Under the pieces are notes generated by a model. That model saw only the letters and a program-made list of their open reading frames with translations. It ran no database searches and was not told where the DNA came from. This document shows positions 7,730 through 20,409 of a stretch of 64,000 nucleotides of DNA, piece by piece. The number at the start of each line of letters is the position of its first letter. Position 1 is the stretch's first letter. The position numbers were made by a program, and so were the translations under genes. Origin of the DNA: Adineta vaga (Eukaryota > Rotifera); the NCBI GenBank assembly GCA_021613535.1, contig CP075493.1, forward strand, positions 16,616,001 to 16,680,000, in the 5' to 3' direction.

Positions 7730-10700
7730 TTATTCATCTCTGGATGCTTCTGGCATAGGAAAATTAGTGTCTACAGTTGTTGATATTTCTGGTTTTGATT
7801 GTTGTGATACAGAAGCACTATTTCGTTTCCTTACTCGTCGATTATCTGCTACGTTATTCGTTGATTCTTGTTGCTCTTTAATAGATGGAGGATCTGTTCG
7901 ACCCATTTTAACACGTGCCATTGCACCCATAATCCAATCGAGTGAATCAATTACCTATAGATATAAATATATATAGTAATATTGCATTTATCAAAGGTAC
8001 ATACTTTATCCAGACGATTATCAACGTGATTTACTCGATCACGAAGATGAGAAATATCTATCTCCATCGATGCAGATTTGTCATTAGTTTCAGTTTGAAT
8101 TCGTGTAAGAGTATTATTTAATTGATCTATACCAGATTTCAAATGCTTTGTCTCATCGTTTGTTGTCGTTGAAAGTTCAGATCTGCAAACATTAATGGTG
8201 GCAATATCTTTTATTTAATTATATTACTTACGAAGTATCTGTGGCTTTTTCATTCGAAACATCATCTGTTTGTGCATCAAACAATCGTCGAACATAATCA
8301 TTGGTAGAATATCGTTCAAATTCTGACCATGCGTCATCAGTGCTGCTATGAATTGGGATCATTTCTAAAATAAATAAACAATCAGATTATACAATTTTGA
8401 ATAGAAAATTGTACTAAAATATCGTGTATGTGTTTTGTTTCGACAACGGAGTTTACGGTAACACCATCGACAGATCTCAAACAATGAAATAAGAAATGTA
8501 AATGGAGGAAATAATTCTGGTCGACCATAATAATCCCGAACTAAACCACAACGATCATACGCCCAAATATAATTTGCTTGTTCTTGTACATTATTTATTG
8601 TAAAACTAAAAACATACTCATTTATAATATTATATTTCAATTCAATTTACCTAAACAAAGCAATGAGTAAATTGAGCAAAAGAATATTAACGAAAAGCAT
8701 ATGAAAAGCGAATAAGATCTGAGTCGCTATCTTAGTACCATCATCTGGTGTATCTACATAGATGAATTCATTCGATATTTATTTTATATATCAATTTTAC
8801 CATTCAAGTTTGAAAGTTCATCATCAAAACTACCAAGAATGAAATAGTAAACTGGTGAAACAATTTTTCTAAAAAATTCTCGACCATCAAAATCAATTGT
8901 ACCATAAGCTGTCATGGCTCTTGATGTCACGCCATAACCAAGTATAACAACTACAATGATGACGGCAAAAAATAACAGATCATTTGTCATTTTTCGAATC
9001 ATAACCAATTTTGGACCTAAACGAGGAAAAATGGTGATAAAAAGAGTCGAACGAATAAACCACAGTTCAAGATCATATGCTAAGACGATTCTTGCAGCTC
9101 CAAATGTCTCTGCATCTTTGAGAACGAAACGTAATATAAGTCCAATATAGAAAAGAAAATATGCTGGTAGAACTATACACAGATTAGAAGATCGATTCTT
9201 TAAATCTAAATAGGTCGATATTTTGCTTTTCCAAGATGTCGCATCTTGAAAAAAGAACTGGAAATAAATTAAAAAAACTAAATAGAATTGAAACGAATTA
9301 TTATGTATTAACCTGTCGAATATCTTCTAAGAGCATCGTAGTTACGAATATAATAGTTAATATCTCAGTCCAGTGAATATGTGAACTATTTTCTGAAGAT
9401 GGATCGAATGCATAGAGCATAAAATAACTGAAGAAGAGCAGGAATAGTATATAACCAAACTGTAAATTCCGGAGAGACTAAGATGAAAGAATATTTTCGA
9501 TATTAAAATGATCTTACACAAGTATAACAAAATTTAACTATTGGACAATTATGAAAATGTAGAAACTGTTTATATATTGGTTCATCAGTTTGATAATCAT
9601 CTCCATAGTTAATACCATATTTTTTCAATCTAAAATGATGTATAAATAAATTGAAATTTCATTCATAAATATTTTTACTGTCGTTTATTTGTTGATCTTT
9701 TGATTGTCTAATAATGAATATAAAATAATACATATAGATTTCTATAAATTTATTAATTTACTTCAATTTCTAATTTATTTGTTTGATCTTTCTTAAAATA
9801 TTTTTCATATGTTGAAGTAATAACTTGTGCAAAACCAATTGTTAACAAATCAATAGTAAGAGGCAAACGTTCTTGAGCTGGATCAATTTTATCATACCAT
9901 ATATTTGTTAATAAAGCTTTACAAGCATCTTCATGTAAAAATTTCTTATCATCAGCAGCAATAGCCATTTGTAAACATGTCACTTCTCCATAGAGATTTA
10001 CACGACGCATGATCAATTCACAAACTTGTTCACGATCATAAAGATACGAACAACGTACACATTCAATGGCATACATTTCAAAATCGTCTGCTTCTAATTT
10101 AAGTTTCGCCTTTGAATCTTCATCAGATGCATGTTTTATAAATGATTTAAGAATTTTCGAAGCAATAAGTGCTGAACAGATACGTGTCTTTAATTGACTA
10201 AGAAATATTTTTGCCATATCAAGTCGATGAGTAAGTATACACCATAAAAATAAATCACGACAAATATATTCACTGTCGAGCCTATTGATACCCATTTCAG
10301 GTGTTATTTGATATTTATTACTCGAGGATTCATGATTATATAATGGTTTCATAAAATCTCCAATCAAGATTTCAAGTATATCAGTTAAATGTATTTCTTT
10401 TGTGAAATCCAGATGTTTATTTACTTTCTCAAGAAGATACAATGGATCGTTCTAGAAGAATAAAAGAATTTCTTTTTAGAGAAGTTTGAACAAATTCAGC
10501 TTACATTTTTGCGCATAATTTTCGAATATAATTCTTTTAGATAAAGTTTCCATGATGTATCTGAAATACTCTTTTTTTCATCCGCAGTAGGAGTAAATAA
10601 AATAGCCAAGTCAATTCCAAGTTTGGTAAAATTACTAACAAACACCACTAAATTTTTATTAAGAGCATCAAAAAATAATCTTCGATTTTCTTGATTCTAA

Positions 10701-13700
10701 AAAAATGAACAATAATCATACAATGGTGTATTATATTACAATTTGAATTTAGAGAAAAAAAAGAGACTTTATTTCGAACTGAAAGTAATGGATTTAGGGC
10801 GCCAGAAAACTAGTCTATTATATCTATCAATTCATGTCCGCAATCCAATCCTTTTACATTCATCTAGAAGACTAGGGTACTAACGACGCTGCGAAACTCA
10901 TAAAATGACTTCATTGTTATTCTATGATGATCGGCAGTGTGTATAGGTCCACTCTTCATAATCAGAGTCTGAACAACTATTTTCATCGAAGAAAAAATGA
11001 TTCAATATGAGTGAGACTGAAATTTCTTGGACGAAGAAATTAGAACATATATGAATTCATGAAGTTTTTTTCGTCTTGTAGGGTCTTCAAATTTATCGAT
11101 GATGTTGGTAGAGTCTGTTGATTATTATGAGTTTTGTTGTTTTCTTTAGTCGCCCAGGGCGAACGTTCCGGCATCTTGAACCGGCAGGAATCCACGGGAA
11201 AACAATAATTTTCCCGCCATATCCAACAAGTAAAACATTGGAAAATGGAAGCAGTATTCCGGTCGGATTTTCCCGCTAAATTCCAACCGTTTTCCGACGG
11301 AACGAAATAGAAGTTGGTCAGAAAACAGCGGAAAAAATCCGAAATTATCCAGTTCGGAATACTGCTTCTATGTTTCTGCCGGAAAGCAAATTGTCCGACC
11401 GATTCCGAACAGTACACGTTTGACCTGGGTCCCTAAATTCCCTTGGTCCTTCTCAGGTTCACGAATCCAACATAGAATCTGATTGGATCCGAATACGGGA
11501 TTAGTGGGTCTAGGCCTTAGTCCCCTTAGTTTTTGCAGTTATCTGGAAGTTCTAATGGTTAGAAGAGTGATGAGGGTAACATCTGATTGAGAGACAATTT
11601 ATTGGTTTTAATTCAAACGACTATTCGTAGGAAAGATAATGTTTCTTGGTATATTCATCGTGAAAGATGTTGATTTGTTGGTTCCCTTAATTCTCGCTTT
11701 AAATATGTGTACGAAGGTTGATTTTTTCCAAAATTCATTTTGTAATATAAAAGACCATAGACTCCCAAAAACACAAAAAAAATCGATGAATAACTTACTT
11801 TTTTCGTATCTTTCCAATTCATTGCATTGTTAATTAAATAATTATCAGTAATGCTCCATCGAAGTGCAAGACGCATTTGATTATCGATTCTCAAACTATT
11901 TTTATCCGTTAATTTCGAAAGATTTTCTCGTGCTATAAATAAATCATAAATGAATTCCAAAAGGAAAATAATTAACTAACCTTGAACCATCGCTTCATAG
12001 ATCTTACTTTCCAAAGATTGGGATAGATTTATATCATAAATATGAATTCGATCACGTAAACTTGGTGTTAAACAACTTACAAACCAATATACATTTTGTG
12101 CAAAAAGTTTTTCTTCATCCATATCTAATAATTCTCCTACCGGTAATTTCTTACCGATAATATTGTACTCTTTCTGTCTCATACTGTGATAAAGTTTTCG
12201 CAAATCTTCAAAAATCTCTGTACGCATACTGCCGAATGGATTCGAAACTTCTCTTAAACTAAATAATAAAAACGAATAATTAAATTCATCATTTCTCTTG
12301 TTATATTTACTTACGTAGTCTTTTCAAATGAATAGTTAAGAAAATGTGCATCAATATTGTCTTTGACATTACTTTCGTTCTCATCAGATTTGAAAATAGC
12401 TATAAGAAATTTAGGAATTGACTGATGATTCGAAAAGCAAAAGGGTTAGAATACTTTGAGACAATTTAAAATATTTGCACATTATTGTCGCTAATGGTCC
12501 ACTTTGCTGCGTTATAGAAACAAAAGAATATATATGTATAAGTTCTGTATATAATAAAAATATTTCATACATCAATAATAAGAACAGGAATCATCTGTTT
12601 CAAATCAGTATATATCGGTTCAAGACTCTGAAGATCAGCTCCGGTAAGAATCGTAACTAATGGTACTAAATTGAAAAGAGACAGTTATACGATATTTTAT
12701 ATATATATAATAATGCTGACTTTTGCGATGCGCTCCGCCTGATAAATGTCTTGCCAGTTTTGAAGCAAAATCACCTGTATCCACTGAACCATGGGTACCA
12801 TCATCAAAAAAAATATATTCTGTAAGATTAGGTTCTAATTTGCATCGAGCAAGTGTTGTATGGTACAAAGGTTTATCATTGTCATTTCTAACATATAGAA
12901 TTGGATAAAGATTTTCAAAAGAAGTTGTACTCACGAGCTGTGCACACTTTTGATAATTTCAATAAAACCAAAGGCTGCGGGTTGAATTTTTGGTGGATCA
13001 ATAATATTACCCCATTTACCAACTCCAACTGCTCTGATGTTTATCTCGGGGTTTTTTATTCTACTTTTATAAATAATTTCACCAATCAATTGTGAAATTG
13101 TATCTTCTTTGTAACTATTCGTGATAATACACGCATCTGAAATTAAATCAAATATTTTCTTGTCACTTTTCAATACTCTTATATCTCCTACCGGATGCTA
13201 TAGCAGCGTCTAAAATTCCTTTCAACAATGCTTTCTCTAATTTGACATTCAATAGAGAACTTGTATCGCTCAACATACGTATAATCAAACCCGGCACATA
13301 TATATTCCATACGTTTAGTAACACTAAACAAAGTCGATCAAAATCTGTATTAATAGCACAACGTAAAAACTATAATACAAAGCAAGAGAAATCAATGTTA
13401 TTTTCAGTACAAAGATTGTATACATACAGGACTATTCGATTGTGGTAAAGCTTGAAAGAAACTGGTAGGTTTACTCTTGGTATGTTTTTGCCAACTCCAC
13501 TCTACCTTCGAGTGTTCATATGTGATATCAATATTGGTATGATTGGATTTATGTCGATTACAGACACAATATTTGTTGTCAACTCTACTCAATAGAATTT
13601 ATTTAATTGATAAATAGTTGATGATACATACTCTCGTGGAATAAACGTCGTACATATTCGTTCTTCAAATTGTAATTTTGCAATAGACGCGTGCCAACGT

Positions 13701-13780
13701 GATGATCCGTTCTATATTTCAAACTAGGATAAGAATGACACAATAGAAACAGAATTTATGCTACGTACGTTTTCAAACAT
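7730..13780 (-). CDS. TRPM-family cation channel, about 21 exons
   Basis: Minus-strand exons separated by short introns together give roughly 1,300 residues with TRPM order. The first exon is short with ATG at 13780. The N-terminal homology region follows (CVCNRHKS; LVLLNVWN; VGKWGNII; EYIFFDDGTHGS near 12830; VPLVTILTGAD near 12650), then helical MHR3/4 exons (12227-11976, 11935-11805, 10683-10505, 10452-9755). Next come the transmembrane exons (9480-9313 and 9254-8805) with ending helices FFAVIIVVVILGYGV and pore region YYFILGSFDDEL, then S6 (8753-8650, FAFHMLFVNILLLNLLIALF). The post-S6 TRP region includes QEQANYIWAYDR (about 8605). Last are a coiled-coil exon (8180-8008) and a polar tail to the stop at 7730. 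TRPM channels pass Ca2+/Na+ and assemble as tetramers through that coiled coil. I saw no C-terminal enzyme domain. Boundaries are approximate; no lesion was noticed. Confidence 0.85.
10684..11804 (-). other. Unusually long intron of the TRPM gene carrying a repeat insertion
   Basis: The neighbouring introns are about 45-70 bp, whereas this one is about 1.1 kb and holds the inverted-repeat element at 11153-11429. The flanking exons read NWKDTKK before it and NQENRRLFFDAL after it. Confidence 0.6.
11153..11429. mobile_element. Small CCGGAA-rich element with CCCAGG terminal inverted repeats
   Basis: The left end CCCAGGGCGAACG and right end CGTTTGACCTGGG are near-perfect inverses. The interior is GC-rich with repeated TTCCCGC/CCGGAA/GGAATACTG motifs, unlike the AT-rich surroundings. 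Related interiors with the same right end (GTTCGACCTGGG and GTTTCGACCTGGG) occur at 43898-43909 and 47356-47369. It is non-coding, with no clear target duplication. Confidence 0.55.
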
Positions 13781-14163
13781 TGAATTCTTTAAACTGAATG
13801 ATGCTTCGGCTTGTTAACAAAACAAGATTATGATTTTTTTATTATTAGCTGATGAAAACAAAAATTTAACTGTGGTGAATCCCATTTTGTAATAAGAAAC
13901 AAAAGCAAATACAACACACACATCTATGTGATCATGATCAAAAAAGAGAAAGAACCCTTATTTGTATAAACAACCATGAATAATTCCAAGGTTTCGTTTG
14001 TACGATGTGGGTAAATACACAGTTTGATTTTTCTAACCCAGAAAAGAGAAAGAATATTTATTCAAACAATCATTTCAATTTCAATTACGTAGTTGTCTTT
14101 CTCTTTGTATAGAAGCCTCTTTACTTGTCTGTATTTGATTTTTTGTTTATAACAGCGAAAAAG
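13781..14163. promoter_or_regulatory. Divergent intergenic region between the TRPM and TIR-domain genes
   Basis: About 380 bp separate the two start codons, which point away from each other, so any promoters must lie here. I see no diagnostic core-promoter motif. The assignment rests on gene layout alone. Confidence 0.4.
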
Positions 14164-16232
14164 ATGAGTAACGATACTGTAGACAAACGTCAACACTTTG
14201 ATGTTCTTCGAAACATCGAAAACTGGTTAAAAGTATTGACTAATCCAAAAAATCTTAACACGACAATGAAGTTATTTGAAGATGAAGATATCAAGGAAAT
14301 TGGTGATTGTTTCTCTGAAAATTTAAAGAAAATATTTGCTGTGTTAATGCCGACGAAACGTGCACAACTTCTCATTATAACATTTACAAGATTAATTCAT
14401 ATTTATGATGCCGATCAGAATGAATACATTACATCCCAACCAGCATTTTTATCTGTGACTAAAACTATTGTAAACGATATTTCTAACCTAATGAATCCAG
14501 ATGAATACGCTGATTATCATACAGAAATACTCAATCTACTTTTCAAGACTTTTGCAAAAGATAATTTTCTCATTCATTGTCTTCAAGAATTCTTTCCAAA
14601 TAAACCAATATCAACTACAAGTAAGTTTAAATTACCATCATTGTTAAAACAGATTTAGCTATATGATAGATTACATTTAGACTTTAACAGTATAACGATT
14701 ATTTAGATCCCGATGTGAACAACAAACAACGTTCACAAACGACTTTTGATGATATCAAAGATTGTCTATTACAGTTAATCGAACTGGCTTATGATCCTCG
14801 AGAAATAACTACTCTTCAATCTGCAGAAGATTTCAGTCACAATTATCGATCTCTGATAGAATGGTTACTTGCATATACCGATGAGTTTCTCAATTGTTAT
14901 GATGAGCATGTTGACTCCGAATCTCAACTCGATAACATCGATAATATATTCGGTATAATAATAAATTTAGCTGACATAATTTCGTTAGTACCGATGTTTA
15001 TTGACGCTAAATATGCCGAAACGACTGTTAAATGGTTAATACAACCATCGTTACTTGATTTTATTTATCAATTTGGAGAAAGCATTATGCGGCTTATATA
15101 CAATCTCTCCAGACATAAAAAAGGTTTGAAAAAATTGCGAGAAATTGGAACATTTAAGATTTTGATGGAGCATAAGGAGCTTATAAAGAAAACAGGTAAT
15201 CCCGATTTAATCGAATCATTTGGCATGCTATTAATTGCGTTAGCAAGAAATGACGATGAAGAAAAACAAAATGAAGATGTTATCCTACCAGTTAGTGCCA
15301 ATCTTTTCGAGAGTATCAAGAAAGCTTTCAGTAGTGAAGACTGGAGACATGATGGATGTCATTTGTCCGAATATCTTTATTCACTTCAAGGTGCATTTTC
15401 AAACAAAACGATTGTCCAACATATATTGGGTGATTCAAACCATGTGAAAAAAGATAATATTCAAATTTTTATAGAACTTTTCCGTTCCAATTATGGTCTA
15501 TTATTTAATCAAGATGTAAATGATCTCGAGAAGCTTGTTGTCAAGTCTTTATTAAATATTATTTTGTGCATTTCGAATTATAAAGAATATCGTTCTGTAC
15601 TAACTGATGATGTTTTTTTAGGCGTTATTATTGAAAGTCTTTCTAAACAACCTAGACAAGCTGTTGCCAAACGAATTTGGTCAAATCTTAACCATTCTGA
15701 AAATTCAAAATCGTTTTTAAATAAATTAAAAAAAGACAAAACAACAGAGATCTATATTAGTTATAACTGGACTGATGGAGAATATTGTCGTAAATTTGTT
15801 AAGTCTTTACGTGAACAGAGAAAATTTTCAATTTGGGTCGATTATGAAGAAACAGATGAAAATGAAGATCCTTGGGATTATGTAGCGCCAGTTATTGAAT
15901 CTGCGACAGTAATTATTATCTTAGCATCGAGTGCTTATGCTTATAGTAAACATAATCGCCAGGAATTAAATTATGCAATGCGATCCGAATTATCCGGCGA
16001 GAAAAAAAATTTTATCGCCGTCAATATTGAACCTACATTTCATTTTGATCCATTGCGGATAAACGATTCGTTAACAGTAGATGAAATCTTATCGAATGGG
16101 GATAGTATCGAAACATTGGCTCTTAAAACTGCTGTTCACATAGATCTTTTAAAGTGCAAAACACAAGTGTCACATTCGAGCTCATCTACCACTATCAGTA
16201 CCATTCAATCAATTGTTTGTACTCTCATGTGA
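14164..16232 (+). CDS. ARM-like helical protein with C-terminal TIR domain
   Basis: There are two exons, 14164-14620 and 14707-16232. The intron is 14621-14706 (GTAAGT...TTTAG), and joining gives 660 codons in frame. An upstream in-frame ATG at 14125 is possible, but I prefer 14164 (AAGATGAG context). Residues 1 to about 490 are all-helical repeats resembling armadillo repeats (for example ESIMRLIYNLSRHKKGLKKL). The TIR domain follows from TEIYISYNW through SIWVDYEE and VIIILASSAYAYS to NRQELNYAM. The Glu in NRQEL sits where the NADase glutamate of SARM1-type TIRs lies, so NAD-cleaving activity is possible but unproven; the alternative is a signalling adaptor. ARM-TIR architecture recalls SARM1, without SAM domains. 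It is divergent from the TRPM gene. Confidence 0.75.
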
Positions 16233-17306
16233 ATAAACAGAACACTAGTTTTCATTTCGTAGAATCTTACATGATAACTTTGCGTATAAACATTAATCAT
16301 ATTTTTCCTATCTGGTGATATTTTTTCCAACTGTAAAACCTTGTTTTACTTGTATGTTCAGTATGATCGAATATAGTTTGAATGAAAGAATAATTCACTT
16401 TCCTCTCAATGTTGGAAATTTATTTTCTTGCTAAAAATATTATTTTTGCCTTGAATCGAACTATATATAAGACGAACATATAGAGAAAAATTTTAAGTGA
16501 AAAAAATGCATATGTTATTTACAAATTTTATTTTTTCTCATCGTTCTGGTCATTTTACTTCCCCAGGTACTAAGGGTGCGACCTGTGGAACCTACACTCC
16601 ATTATACATCGATCTATACTTGTTGTAATGGGATAGTTAAATTTGGACAAAGTTTTATACGTAGTAAATAGACTATCATGTATAGTTTTCAATATTTTTT
16701 TGCCTCCGTTATAAAGATTTTGATCTTTTATCAGTTTTATTCTATTATTTTAATCATGAATAAATATTAAGATATCATTATCATATATCACGAGTTTCTC
16801 ATTTTGAAGATGAGGATAATCACGCTCACACGTTCTGTTTTAAATTGCTATTGTCTCTCGTACGCGATCATATTTCATGAATTTCTAAATATAATTTACG
16901 TAGAAAACTATCGAATGATTCAAGATTGATAACCATACGAAGAAATATTATCAAAATTATTCGCTTCTTTTATTGTTGAAATTTTCTTGATGACAGGACA
17001 TTACCAGTAACGTTATGACCTAGTAGAACGATATAAAATATATTATCTTCAACTTGATGACACATAATACGATACAGAAGATGGATTTAGTTTTTCTTTA
17101 TATTAGATATTCTCGTTGATCTTTTCTTTCTTCAAAACACTTCTACAGAGATGTTTCATCTGATATTTGTGTTTATTTCTCTTCTGTACGATGTTGAAGG
17201 GAAACCATCTTGAGGGTGAGGGTGGGTGGGTGTGGGTTAAATTGAATAAGTAACACCCACACCCTCAATATGGGAATTCAGTATCCGATTCCGATTCTAT
17301 TTCGCC
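16233..17306. other. Intergenic, holds one telomere-like hairpin
   Basis: AT-rich 3' flank of the TIR-domain gene. No supported frame was seen; hairpin copy 4 lies near its right end. Confidence 0.4.
17207..17269. repeat. Telomere-like hairpin element, copy 4
   Basis: The left arm is ATCTTGAGGGTGAGGGTGGG, the spacer TTAAATTGAATAAGTAA, and the right arm CACCCACACCCTCAA. The spacer matches the copy at 59281 and defines a second subfamily. Confidence 0.85.
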
Positions 17307-19089
17307 TCACAGATTTGTGAAACCACCACCATCATTATCATCTGTAACTTCTACGGAGCTTGTAAGTTCAAATCGTACTCTGGAGAAGTCATCATTCAAA
17401 CTGCTCATATGACTTTGTGAGTGGCCACTTGCCTCCCATGTAAACATTTTTTGGGTCAAAACGCGGTTCGAGCGCGTGTCGAACGCGTCTAAATTGAAGC
17501 AGTTGAGCGCGTCTTGACGCGTCCCTGGTGAAACAATCGAGGCGTCTAGATGCGTTCCATGATAAACTGCATCTGAACGCGATTAAAAAGTGATTGCGTC
17601 TAAACGCACTTCGATTTGGAGCTGCGTCCTCCATGAAACAATCGGGGCGTCTAGACGCGGTTCAGTTAAATTTAAAAATTAGGCAAAAAATCGATCAACT
17701 CATCTCAGATTCGAACAGAGTCGCCATCCACATTATATCCTGATGGTCTTAGCTTATCCTAGCCTATGATTTGAATTTTTAACTTACGTGACGAGAAGCG
17801 GATTTGAACATGTGAACCATAGATCAGAAGTCATGAACATACACCATTGAGCCATACTTACTCGAAACATATTCTTATTCAAAACGATATCTATTTGATT
17901 ATATACTTTTGAACTTAAAGACAAAGATAATAATATTCACATCTACCTATGGAGAAAACGTAATACGCTGTTTTACTTTCGTTTTCAATAATTAGCAAAT
18001 CATCTCAAATAAAATTTCATATTTTTTGTCTTCCCTGACTCTAATTATATTCGAAATATTGTTTACAAATATAGATTTTGAATGTGAACTAGATAAATCA
18101 CATACATACAACTAATGAGTTCTAGCTGAATTATTAGATTTGACTGCAACAAAAGATATAAATTGGTTGTTGAAAAATACTTTTAAACACAAATAAATGA
18201 CGATTTCTATCTAATTATTCTGTTTTCGATCTAACATAAATATTTTCCGATTAAAAGTATTTTCAAATAGAAAACTTTCTCTATGTATTCAAAAGATGTA
18301 AATACATGGTATTTTTTAAGAGGAGTTTTGATCTAGATTACTAAAAGCAAACGCATTGAGACAGATTTTAGAAAATTATTCGCATCTAGATGCGTTTCTA
18401 GACAATTCAAGCTGCAACGCGACGCGACTAAATTATTAAACGCACATCGACGCTCAGAAATATTTTTAATAGGTGCGTCTAACCGCGTTTCGTACAGAAT
18501 TCTTAATGAGATGTACCTTAAATATTCTCAGTTGCGTCTAAATGCGTTTGGAAAACGTTTTTAGCCGCAATCAGACGCTACTTCATACAAAAACGCGTTG
18601 GGTTGCGTTTCATATAAGTTTTAGGTGCGTCTAGATGCGTTCCAGATGTAGTCGCGTTTAACTGAGGTTATGTTTCTCGATAGAAAACGCACCCAAACGC
18701 GATTCTACTAACAAATGCGTCTAGATGCAGCTCTAAATTCTTTTAACTGCGTCTAAACGCGGTCGTGTAGGGAATCGCGTTCAAATACAAGAAGAAATTA
18801 TTTTCTTCTGCGTTTAGTCGCAGTTGTATACAGATACGCGTTTGAACACGATAAATTTGAATTTAAACCGCGTCCAGATGCAATTTTCGAAAGCATACGC
18901 GGCTGAACGCGTTTATTCTGCGTCTGGTGTTTACATGGGTATTACTCTTGGAAATGAGTTACTTAAACCAACTCCAGTATTACCTCCGAGTCCAAATCTT
19001 TGATATGTTCTTGAACCTCGAAAGCTACGTCTTCTAGTTGATCTGAGATCATCAGTCTGAAGACTTCCATACCCTTGAACATCGTTCAT
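17307..19089 (-). CDS. Small Gly/Ser/Arg-rich protein gene split by a TIR element
   Basis: Exon 1 (19089-18946, 48 codons) starts MNDVQGYGSLQTDDL and ends NSFPR. Exon 2 (17432-17307) reads ASGHSQSHMSS through DDNDGGGFTNL to a TGA. A GTAATA donor and an AG acceptor join them in frame to 89 residues. There is no transmembrane segment; exon 1 is rich in Arg and Ser, exon 2 in Asp, Ser and Gly, suggesting a disordered protein. I do not recognise the family. An upstream Met would extend it to 19200, but that extension is AT-driven. The continuous frame across the junction is the only evidence that both halves belong together. Confidence 0.5.
17433..18945 (-). mobile_element. TIR element that makes up an entire intron (introner-like)
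   Basis: The ends are CCCATGTAAACA at 17435-17446 and its exact inverse TGTTTACATGGG at 18928-18939. The intron is only 6 bases longer on the donor side and 2 bases on the acceptor side. Sub-terminal regions (17455-17660 and 18355-18925) carry dozens of degenerate GCGTCTAAACGC-type motifs in both orientations, CpG-rich against an AT-rich core. It encodes no transposase, so it is non-autonomous. A tRNA-like block lies at 17791-17864. Confidence 0.65.
17791..17864 (-). other. tRNA-like (SINE-type) block with A and B boxes
   Basis: The minus strand has TGGCTCAATGG (A box) and GTTCAAATCC (B box), spaced as in a tRNA. Partial acceptor pairing (CGAG with CTCG) is present, but the T stem is poorly paired. 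It is more likely a tRNA-derived relic in the transposon than a working tRNA. A second T-arm-like motif (GTTCGAATC) is nearby at about 17710. Confidence 0.35.
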
Positions 19090-20409
19090 TTTAGTTAAAT
19101 ATATTTTGATACTATTTTCTCCGTGTAAGATTGAATAAATAATACTGCGGTTAGAAAATCGACGTTTTATATGTTTATACATAAAAGAACAAAAGACCAA
19201 ATTACATCAATCCATGTGTTTTCATTCACTTGGAAGAGAAAAATAATATTATTTCTTTTGACAATATTGTCATAGAAATTAGAAACTTTATTATAAACGA
19301 TACAAAAACAAATGTATGCAGTATATACTCATATCAAGACAACATACTTATCTCTTTTCTTAAGGAAAAACATTAAAAAATTCTTTTTTAATCAATCGAT
19401 AGAGCGTGTTTCGCTCTATTTTTCTGCGTGAATTGTTCATTCCCTAACTCTTTATAAGTTAGTAAATTTTCGAGAAAAAGCATTTTTTCTTGCCACTCGC
19501 TGGTAGCAATAGTCGATACCTTTGTCCATATGCATTTTTTCACGTGTTTTTTCTCATTCTTTTATTACGTTTTCTTCTTCTTATCGCGTATGACGATTCT
19601 CTCTCACATATCTTCTATTCCAACAAAATCAATTTATTGTGCTATGTAACCAAATTTAGATAAATCAAAATCTCTATATTTTCAGTTAGTTGGATTTTCC
19701 GTTTATTTTTAATGAAAACTTGTTTTTTTCTTTATAAAGACTATGGTATTTATAAACTATTACCATTAGGTATTGATCCAACTCCAACACAAAAAATTAT
19801 GGGATATGAATTGTCATGCAGTTAGAATTTAAATATTTTGTAATAACAATTCATGAAAAACTTTTGTACTTTTTGATTTTTTTCTCGTGACTAGAAGTAA
19901 TTAAAGAAAAACTTTTTTTACCATTAGAAAGCCCGTTTGATGCTCTACAAAATCTGTTCATGGAGCATTTCCTTTGAACAGCAACATTCGCAGGAAATTA
20001 AGATTTAAATGAGTTCACTCCAAAGTCAGGGTCCTTTTATGTAACAGCGTTACGCGATAAAAAAATCTTTCTAGGAGTTCAAAAGTTTAATCAAAAATAC
20101 TCATTTTTATAGCATAAATAGAAGAAGACAAGCTGCATCGAATAGTGTTTCTGGAAAGGAAGTGAACTAATACAGTCCAAACTTGGCAGATTGAATGATG
20201 TAAAATATAATGATTAAAAAATATCGGTATTTGTAAATTTTTTGAAAGAGTGTGCACATATTTCGCAGTATTGATACGATATATAGTTTCATAAAGAATC
20301 TAAACTAGACGTACACCGGAACAGCATAAGTAATTTTATATTTTGAAAGAAAGTCTTTCGAATTCCGTACTCTACAAGAGTATATTCCACACTATAAGAT
20401 TATTGAACA
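19090..20409. other. Intergenic, nothing firmly recognised
   Basis: AT-rich. Two short plus-strand peptides-in-frame (around 19740-19827 and 19900-19977) look faintly protein-like but are too short to name. Otherwise nothing is seen. Confidence 0.35.

Noticed and set aside
18931-19200. Using the upstream Met at 19200 for the split small gene
   Set aside because: The extra residues are AT-driven and unlike the Ser/Arg-rich part; the Met at 19089 has a better context.
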